A stretch of 64,000 nucleotides of DNA. Source: Zanthoxylum bungeanum. Taxonomy: Eukaryota > Streptophyta > Magnoliopsida > Sapindales > Rutaceae. The notes under the pieces were generated by a model. The model saw nothing but the letters and a program-made list of their open reading frames with translations. It did not search any database and had not been told where the DNA came from. The stretch lies in contig SKCR01033467.1 of NCBI GenBank assembly GCA_019454045.1, positions 310,001 through 374,000 on the forward strand, read 5' to 3'. Position 1 is the first letter of the stretch. Each line of letters opens with the position of its first letter. The position numbers and the translations under genes are program-made. This document shows positions 58,554-64,000 of this stretch, piece after piece.

Positions 58554-59275
58554 TGATGGTGTTTTCAGGCACTATGTTATTTAAGCAGCACGACAGGGGT
58601 AAAAAAGGTAATTCACTTCTCAGTCAAGATTATTAATGCCGACCCGACCACTAAAGAGTCAACAGTAAGGGGCCGGGAACTTTACGGTTAGTGACCGAGC
58701 ACTTGAGTTCAAGATGACCGGGCAATTATCAGGTCGACAGCAGCATTCTCAGTACAAAAGACTATTATGACCGACCACATGAAGACCGACCTCGTGAAAA
58801 CCGAGCACAGGGCAATACATGTTCGGGAAGATAAGGCATTCTATCCATACAAGATAAGATAATAAGTTATCATATTTTCATAAAGAGAACTGATGAGTCA
58901 GTATCCTAAAAGGATAAAAAAAGTGAATGTAGTTTTAAAAGTAGGAATCCTGATAGGAAAAGGAAACCATCTCCAACTGGGAATCCTTGTACAAATAGGA
59001 ATCTGATTTCTTCACCATTATAAAAAGGAGGGTAGAGTGAGTGTAGAGGGGAGGAGAATCAATATCAAGATCAAAATCATTACCATCAGACTTGTAAAAA
59101 AAAACCAGAAGCAGAGCCGAGAAGCGTGTTTGAGTAATAAAAGTATCATCCTTTTTGTGCCCGTGGACGTAGGTCGGACCAAGATCCACCGAACCACGTT
59201 AAATCTCATTGTCGATTGGCGTATTATTTATCTTTTGCTAAGTTTGCTTTTGGTCCCCCAAAACCAAACAAACTC
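58554..59275 (+). repeat. 5' LTR of element B, truncated
   Basis: Matches 61750-62542 up to about CCAAACAAA and then joins gag sequence directly. Confidence 0.82.
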
Positions 59276-59289
59276 CTCCCGAGACACAT

Positions 59290-59643
59290 GGAATTCAAAT
59301 CAATGCCTCGGAGCGACCAGGAAAGAGGAGTCCCGACCCAAGTAAACCACGTAGTCCGGGAAGAAGCATATATTCCCCTGAGCAAGCCACCAGGGCAGAT
59401 CATCATGGAGATCCAAGGAAAATGCCTCTTAATAGAACCTGACCTCAGAAGATTCCCCCCTGATAAGAGAAATCAACAAGTCTATTGTGTACATCATAAT
59501 CTGAGGGGACACGCAACAGATGGGTGCAAAGATTTACGGAAACAGATGGAAGACCTGGCGCGGAATGTATATTTAAATAAATACATTGACCATGAAGTTA
59601 TGGCGACTAGGCAGATGACACATAGCACTGACCAGAGATTCTA
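59290..59643 (+). pseudogene. Gag C-terminal fragment of element B
   Basis: One open frame reads VYCVHHNLRGHATDGCKDLR and QMEDLARNVYLNKYIDHEVM, the same region as NVRGHATNGSRDLREQVED in element A. Here the Cys-His ligands of the knuckle are better preserved. The N-terminal and central gag are missing. Confidence 0.78.
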
Positions 59644-59944
59644 ATCGGTCAAGGAAAAACTATAACAGAGCTCGGGAGTCAGACGTGCTAGAAACGGAAC
59701 AGGCCCCGGGATTACAAGGTGGTCGGTCAGTACCAACAATGCCCACAAATGAGCCAAATATAAAGCTTTTTTCTCGAAATATCCCGCAGAAGAACTGTAA
59801 GGAGGGCAGTATGTCCCCAAATATGAATAAAACCTTCTCTTTTCAAAAGAACTTTTTTTTTCCATCCGCTTTCTTAAAACAAAGTTGGAAGCCATATAAA
59901 AAAAACGGGGGACATACTCAACGCCCATTACAGAGGACAATTGG

Positions 59945-60180
59945 CGCCAATGCCACTTCAACAATCAGCTCGGGGCTGGAGTTCGTTCCGCCGACGCCCC
60001 TTCAACAATCGGCTCGGGGCTAGAGTTCGTTCCGCCGAGGCCTCTTCATCGGCTCGGGGCTGGATCTCGTTCCGCCGAGGCTGCTATATTATTCGACTCA
60101 GGGGTCGGGTTACGTCCCACCGAGTCGTGCTTATCAGCCTGGGGACGGAACATTCCCCCATAACCAAATGTCTCTTTAGC
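59945..60180. repeat. 43-bp units (3) and one 82-bp unit, inverted relative to element A
   Basis: Units with CGGCTCGGGGCTGGA and GTTCCGCCGAGG repeat at about 59968, 60010 and 60052, then one 82-bp unit follows with GGTTACGTCCCACCGAGTCG and CTGGGGACGG. Confidence 0.85.
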
Positions 60181-60900
60181 TCGGGGTCCTCAGAATATTC
60201 AGGGACATACTCGATGCATATGATCTGTGAGAAGCATAGCACGGGGATGGATGATACCCCCGTGGTGATTGTTTGCTCCAGTGTTACCGAACATAAGGAG
60301 GAATATGTCCTTAATGTTTCGAAATACTCTCTGATCCTCACTTACCCGATGTAATAGATATGTGAGAAAGCATAGCACAAGGAGAGATGATGCCCCTGTG
60401 ACGATTGCTAGCTCCAGTGATGCCGGACCTAAGGAGGAATGTGCCCTTAATATCTCAGACACTCTTTGATCCATTCATCATTTGGATCCAAGAGAGGCGC
60501 AGCACGGGGATGCGTTGTGCCTCTGTAGCGTGTGTCTACTCCAGCGTGGTAAGGATGAGCCCTCGCACAATACACAGGCTCCACAGTGACCCGACGTATA
60601 GAGGATGTGCCCTTACCATTTTAAACGCTCTCTGATCCAAATCCTGGTTCGCCGGGACACTGAATTGAAAGGTTCAGAATTGTGTTTTGGAGGCCTCGGG
60701 CAGGACGCTGTTTCGAGGCATCCGTGCTGTTGTTTACACTTGTGAAAAGTTTTGCTTTGGGACAAGTGCTAAGTCACCCCTCCTTTTGATTTTATTTTCC
60801 AAAGTTTTGTTTTTGTTTTTCGCCGGTCTGCCAAGGGGACGCCCGTGCCAGATTTGGTAGGGCTTCAAAAGGTTGAGTCACCTCCCTTCTGAATAAGTCT
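60181..60900. repeat. Spacer with diverged 120-150-bp repeats, shared with element A
   Basis: Three segments carry GTGAGAA(A)GCATAGCAC-like, ATTGCTAGCTCCAGTGATGC-like and AAGGAGGAAT words (about 60228, 60360, 60490). They are followed by the single-copy block that is inverse to 23313-23590. Confidence 0.72.
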
Positions 60901-61345
60901 CAATGATTAATCGACTCGGGGCTGGATTCGTTCCGCCGAGGTTTCGTGGTGTAGGCTCGGGGCTGGATTTATTCCGCCGAGGCCTATGTGTGCCACTTGG
61001 TTATTCGGCTCGGGGCTGGATTTCGTTCCGCCGAGGCCACTTGGTTATTCGGCTCGGGGCTGGATTTCGTTCCGCCGAGGCCACTTAGTTATTCGACTCG
61101 GGGTCGAGGTACGTCCCACCGAGTCAGCCCTTCGGACTGGGGATGTAACATTCCATCAGGTCCAAGTGTCTATCTTCATTCGGGGTCGGGTTACGTCCCA
61201 CAGAATCAGCCCTTCGGACTGGAGACGTAACATTCCCCCAGGTCCAAGTGCCTCTCTTCATTCGGGGCCGGGTTGCGTCCCACCGAGTCAGTCCTTCGGA
61301 CTGGGGACGTAACATTCCCCCAGGTCCGAGCATCTCTCATAACTC
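60901..61345. repeat. 43-bp array (4-5 units) and 82-bp array (3 units)
   Basis: CGGCTCGGGGCTGGATTTCG and TTCCGCCGAGGCC repeat from about 60905 to 61090, then three 82-bp units with GACTGGGGA(C/T)GTAACATTCC follow to about 61325. Element A has ten or more units at the corresponding place. Confidence 0.88.
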
Positions 61346-61749
61346 AAGACAGGATCACATGACACCGAACACATCATCGTTAGCTTAGAGGCAAAATTTT
61401 CTCCTCATAATCGAGATTGGATCAGTCAAGGGTCAGGACCTCCAAATCTCTGGTACATATATTACAGAGGAGGAGTCATTTTTAGTTTGGACAACAAGAG
61501 GAACTTCATCTCCTGATGGGACGACCCAAGTAAGCAATTTGCTTTGAGGTGGAGAATCATTCTGAATAGGGTCAGCATCTCCAATAACTGAGGATATGAA
61601 GATAGAAACAGAAGACTTAGTTGATAGCGAAGGCAATTTCTCTGTGATTTCTGGAGCGACCACCAGCAAGGCGATCAGCACACCATCTTTATATAGTTCC
61701 CGGCACCAACTTGCATACTCGTTGGAACCGAGAACTATGGGACAGATGT
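61346..61749 (+). other. 3' internal segment of element B
   Basis: Single-copy DNA between the arrays and the 3' LTR, ending CGAGAACTATGGGACAGATGT (two parts: CGAGAACTATGG and GACAGATGT) before the LTR. The same end, slightly changed, precedes the 3' LTR of element A, so it probably contains the plus-strand primer. No open frame of note. Confidence 0.55.
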
Positions 61750-62542
61750 TGATGGTGTTTTCAGGCACTATGTTATTTAAGCAGCACGACAGGGGTAAAA
61801 AAATGTAATTCACTTCTCAGTAAAGATTATTAATGCTGACCCGACCACTAAAGAGTCAACAATAAGGGGCCGGGAACTTTACGGTTAGTGACCGAGCACT
61901 TGAGTTCAAGATGACCGGGCAATTATCAGGTCGATAGCAGCATTCTCAGTACAAAAGACTATTATGACCGACCACATTAAGACCGACCTCGTGAAAACCG
62001 AGCACAGGGCAAGACATGTTCGGGAAGATAAGACATTCTATCCATACAAGATAAGATAATAAGTTATCTTATTTTCATAAAGAGAACTGATGAGTCAGTA
62101 TCCTAAAAGGATAAAAGAAGTGAATGTAGTTTTAAAAGTAGGAATCCTGATAGGAAAATGAAACCATCTCCAACTGGGAATTCTTGTACAAATAGGAATC
62201 TGATTTCTTCACCATTATAAATAGGAGGGTAGAGTGAGTGTAGAGGGGAGGAGAATCAATATCAAGATCAAAATCATTACCATCAGACTTGTAAAAAAAA
62301 ACCAGAAGCAGAGCCGAGAAGCGTGTTTGAGTAATAAAAGTATCATCCTTTTTGTGCCCGTGGACGTAGGTCGGACCAAGATCCGCCGAACCACGTTAAA
62401 TCTCCTTGTCGATTGGGGTATTATTTGTCTTTTGCTAAGTTTGCTTTTGGTCCCCCATAACCAAACAAATTCACTATTGATGGAGGATTGTCTCGGGAGT
62501 AATATTCTCATATTGCCCTGATACCAAAATCAGTCGTCAACA
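61750..62542 (+). repeat. 3' LTR of element B
   Basis: 793 bp, TGATGGTG...GTCGTCAACA, with TATAAATAGG near 62216. It is very similar to 58554-59275 and to the solo LTR at 935-1719. Confidence 0.87.
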
Positions 62543-62776
62543 ATACTTATACTCAATTCGTCCAATTAATAGAAAATTATATATATATTCGACCCTAACA
62601 TATTGAATCTCATAAACCTTTATTCCGCAGAGGCTCTTGTGATCCCTAATTATTAATCAATAAGACAAAAATATGTCTCAATTACAATCTTCTCCTTCAT
62701 CTTCTCAAAATTACCGTCACGTCTTTTTTAACTAACCACACAACGTCGTTTGATTGCATATATATATATATATATT

Positions 62777-62945
62777 GAAATCGTTGGAAACTCCACCGTC
62801 AAACCACTCATTCTAAGCTTAAGCGGAGCAGGTAAAACCTCTGTTTGTCCGAGATTCTTACAAGAAGCGCATCCCCTGGATTCGAACTCAGGACCTCAAT
62901 GTGAGATCTTGGACCCTACACCACTAAACCACACCCATTGGGGAC
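62777..62945 (-). mobile_element. tRNA-type SINE, copy 12
   Basis: On the minus strand it starts GGTCCCCAATGGGTGTGG, has GTGTAGGGTCCAAGATCTC, the B box GAGTTCGAATCC and AACGATTTCAAT, then a (TA)n tail instead of poly(A). Confidence 0.88.
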
Positions 62946-62973
62946 CTATAAAATTTGTATTATTATCATTTTT

Positions 62974-63149
62974 GTTCTTAAAGGGCGTGACTTGCTAGCA
63001 TAAAATTTAGGATTTGATTGCTCAAATTTTAGGTTCGAATCCAGATAGTGCACTTCTTGTAAGAGCCTGAGACAGTTTGAGATTTTACATGCTCCGCTTA
63101 AGCTCGGGTAGGGTGGTTTGGCCGCGGGATTTCCAAAGTTTCCAAAAAA
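62974..63149 (+). mobile_element. tRNA-type SINE, copy 13
   Basis: Plus-strand copy with GGGCGTGACTTGC, the exact B box GGTTCGAATCC, AAGAGCCTGAGACAG and GCTCCGCTTAAGC. It lies head to head with copy 12, about 30 bp apart. TATTATTATC words near both ends may be a diverged target duplication. Confidence 0.85.
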
Positions 63150-64000
63150 TATATATTATTATCGGTTTTATTAAAATAAAGTTTAAAAAATAGGAAAAGC
63201 AAAATTATTGTAAATTTATTTTCTTTTATGTATGGAAATGCCCAAATTATTCATAGTAAAAGCAATTTTTTTTCAAAGAAGAAATTAAAATAGAAAGAAA
63301 AAGATGAAGAGGAGATATGGGCGTGACTTTTGTTCACTTGACTAGTTGACTGAGGGTAGGATTATGAGAAAATGAAAATCATAAGAATGAAAATATGATA
63401 GCACAAGTGGGCAATAAAGAATCGACATTTCCAAATGCTTAGTTTATGAAGGCTATATAGCTACATTAATCGGTTTTAATCAACATTTTCAAATGGTTGT
63501 TTTTCAGTATTGATACGTGCATTTTGATTCCGAAATAAATCCCGATTTATTTCGTATCTTGTCGTTCTCATCCATAGTTAAATCCGTTGAGTCGTGATAT
63601 TATTTCGACATGCAAAACGCACTCAAAACATATCAATTCACTCCTAAAACCCGAAAACATACAAAATATTAAGATAAATAACCGGAAATATGTGTATTTT
63701 AACCGCTCAACAATTACATAAACAAAAATAGAAAAATGTTTATCAAACTTACAGAGGAAAATTTAACACCCATAAAAAAAAAAAATTAATGCACAAAAAG
63801 TTAAAAACAAAGAAAGCTGAAAGATTGAAAGTAACTGCACACCAAGTTCCCTTACAATCCACGTTTCTATTTTAAAAAAATACACACTATTTATTAAGTT
63901 TTGTTCTTCACAACACTTCCGTTTTCTCTAAACACCTCATATTTACAAGCTTTTCACTTTTCAACTTCTCTTCATTAAAGGACTTTTCATTCTTACCTTC
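63150..64000. other. AT-rich terminal sequence
   Basis: No gene or repeat recognised up to the window end. Confidence 0.35.

Larger units (their letters stand above)
58554..62542 (+). mobile_element. Gag-only LTR retrotransposon with tandem arrays (copy B)
   Basis: A 3989-bp relative of the 21.3-kb element in opposite orientation. The 5' LTR (58554 to about 59275) has lost its last 80 bp, together with the primer site and most of gag; only a gag tail remains (59290-59643). Arrays follow (59945-61345), then an internal 3' segment and a full LTR (61750-62542). Flanks are ATACTTGT (58546-58553) and ATACTTAT (62543-62550), 7 of 8 equal. There is no pol. Confidence 0.85.

Overview
The window is nuclear DNA of a flowering plant, almost certainly a eudicot: AT-rich intergenic sequence, genes broken by short GT-AG introns, plant-only families (a Dof factor of the CDF type, an R2R3-MYB of the MYB105/117 group), and dense plant transposon families. 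The sequence alone does not identify the genus.

Six genes can be rebuilt exon by exon. (1) 4487-6818 (+) is a cycling Dof factor of the photoperiod pathway. (2) 12108-12563 (+) is a three-exon gene for an 82-residue secreted peptide precursor with an Asp-Tyr motif. (3) 20329-20946 (+) is a two-EF-hand calmodulin-like protein. (4) 26959-29059 (+) is a lipoate/biotin A/B ligase-family protein. (5) 32538-30847 (-) is an R2R3-MYB with a separate conserved last exon. (6) 48918-43241 (-) is a ten-exon polypyrimidine-tract-binding protein. These genes are unrelated in function and each looks independently transcribed; there is no operon-like logic.

The rest is mostly mobile DNA, often nested. At 0.4-2.0 kb a dead copia pol fragment is split by a solo LTR. 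At 13.9-18.3 kb lies a gag-only, Sirevirus-like copia element whose two outer ends are the same LTR end in inverted orientation, inside a perfect 5-bp target duplication. At 21.3-26.8 kb and 58.6-62.5 kb are two gag-only LTR elements of one family; both carry arrays of 82-bp and about 43-bp tandem repeats, every unit holding a CTCGG...CCGAG dyad. The first sits inside a MITE. Four hAT-type elements have clear 8-bp target duplications (33.3, 39.9, 44.9 and 55.3 kb); the 39.9-kb one holds a decayed transposase plus a nested SINE and a tiny TRIM-like element. One hAT element landed in the 5' end of a SINE, and another sits in a PTB intron.

A single tRNA-type SINE family occurs 13 times, several copies with intact 9-15 bp target duplications. 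Other items are a CACTA-type MITE, two long hairpins, a KH-protein pseudogene and a short telomere-like CCCTAA tract.

Exon boundaries were set by reading frame, splice consensus and remembered family sequence. No alignment or expression data were available.
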